Source: Patescibacteria group bacterium (GTDB lineage Bacteria > Patescibacteriota > Microgenomatia > UBA10105 > UBA927). Taken from it: 5,704 nucleotides of DNA. Location: NCBI GenBank assembly GCA_003545435.1, contig DPYI01000027.1, positions 12,770 to 18,473 of the forward strand, written 5' to 3'. The notes under the pieces were generated by a model. That model was not told where the DNA came from, made no database searches, and was given only the letters and a program-made list of their open reading frames with translations. The translations under genes and the position numbers were made by a program. How positions within the stretch are numbered: the first letter of the stretch is position 1; every line of letters begins with the position of its first letter. Positions 5,206 to 5,704 of this stretch are shown one piece after another.

Positions 5206-5703
5206 TTATTCATTAATACTTTCCTCCTCCACTTTTTTCCCGACTTTCACTTTTGCCGGACGGATGATTTTCCCATGCATGCGGTATCCGTCGGACACAA
5301 CCGACACCACCGTATTCTCATCTCCTTCCGGCACGATTTCAATGCAATCCATGTTGTACGGATCAAACGGTTTTCCTAAAACATCTATCTTTTCCACTCC
5401 GACAGAGTGGAAAAATGAATAAAGTTCTTTCAGCGCCAGCTCCAAACCCTGATCACGGAGATGATCAGCAGCTTTTTCCAAGAGATCAACAACCGGCAAT
5501 AATTTCTCAATAACCGCAAGTCCTGCAAACATCCGCACCTGATAATGTTCATCGCGGGTCCGTTTCTCTAAATTCTGATAATCAGCCAGGGCTCTGATAT
5601 ATTTATCCTTCCATACTTCTCTTTCGGTTTTTTGGTTTACCAATTGATCTTCTTGTTTTACTTCTCCTTCTAAAACCTCATTTTGTTGTTTTTGTTTTTT
5701 CAT
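5206..5703 (-). CDS. grpE: Nucleotide exchange factor GrpE
   Basis: GrpE is the dimeric factor that releases ADP from DnaK and resets the chaperone cycle. The protein is 165 residues, somewhat shorter than E. coli GrpE (197). A charged, Gln/Glu/Lys-rich start (1-28) is followed by the long dimerising helix, with WKDKYIRALADYQNLEKR (31-48) typical of the family. The C-terminal beta domain holds the signature region: KPFDPYNMDCIEIVPEGDEN (111-130), TVVSVVSDGYRMHGKIIRPA (131-150) and KVKVGK. The ATG at 5703 lies one base from the window edge, so its ribosome binding site cannot be seen and an upstream start is not excluded; the protein looks complete at its end. dnaK is the next gene on the same strand, as expected for its partner, but 304 bases away across repeated structures. 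Confidence 0.95.
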   Translation of the reverse strand: MKKQKQQNEVLEGEVKQEDQLVNQKTEREVWKDKYIRALADYQNLEKRTRDEHYQVRMFAGLAVIEKLLPVVDLLEKAADHLRDQGLELALKELYSFFHSVGVEKIDVLGKPFDPYNMDCIEIVPEGDENTVVSVVSDGYRMHGKIIRPAKVKVGKKVEEESINE

Positions 5704-5704
5704 A

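Noticed and set aside
4911..5220. CRISPR array
   Set aside because: There are two imperfect, internally palindromic units with no identical short repeats separated by unique spacers.

Overview
The window is a run of five housekeeping genes, all on the minus strand. Read in the direction of transcription (right to left) they are grpE, dnaK, dnaJ, nusA and the 5' end of infB, which runs off the left edge. All five are recognisable from their motifs. The set suggests a bacterium using the standard genetic code, with moderate GC by eye. A small genome of the Patescibacteria/CPR type, perhaps Microgenomates, is my best guess. The reasons are an IF-2 that starts almost directly at its G domain, a J-protein without zinc finger as the dnaK partner, the lack of rimP, ylxR and an L7Ae-type gene around nusA-infB, and a FAKAT-type low-complexity insert in IF-2. 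That assignment is inference from remembered family traits, not a database result.

Layout from right to left. grpE (5703-5206) ends against a 304-base gap (4902-5205). The gap holds two tandem copies of a two-module structured unit: a branched palindrome followed by a long hairpin. The dnaK ribosome binding site lies at the edge of the second copy. dnaK (4901-3006) is followed by a short gap with an 11-base direct repeat and a clear intrinsic terminator. dnaJ (2888-2001) then starts without a Shine-Dalgarno sequence. The 228-base gap between dnaJ and nusA contains a strong sigma70-type promoter, an intrinsic terminator about 20 bases after its predicted start point, a third copy of the branched palindrome, and a hairpin that can mask the nusA ribosome binding site. 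nusA (1772-603) is followed by a 183-base gap with a 23-base inverted repeat and alternative pairings, then infB (419 to the left edge).

The genes join two jobs. GrpE, DnaK and a J-protein form the Hsp70 folding machine. NusA and IF-2 act in transcription elongation/termination and translation initiation. The strongest unusual signal is outside the genes. A roughly 70-90 base element occurs three times in the leaders of dnaK and nusA. Most of its helices differ in sequence between copies but keep base pairing, while the internal loops stay nearly constant. That pattern indicates selection on a folded RNA or DNA, or a mobile palindrome that has kept its fold. A second notable point is the nusA leader, which looks like an attenuator in front of the gene for a termination factor.
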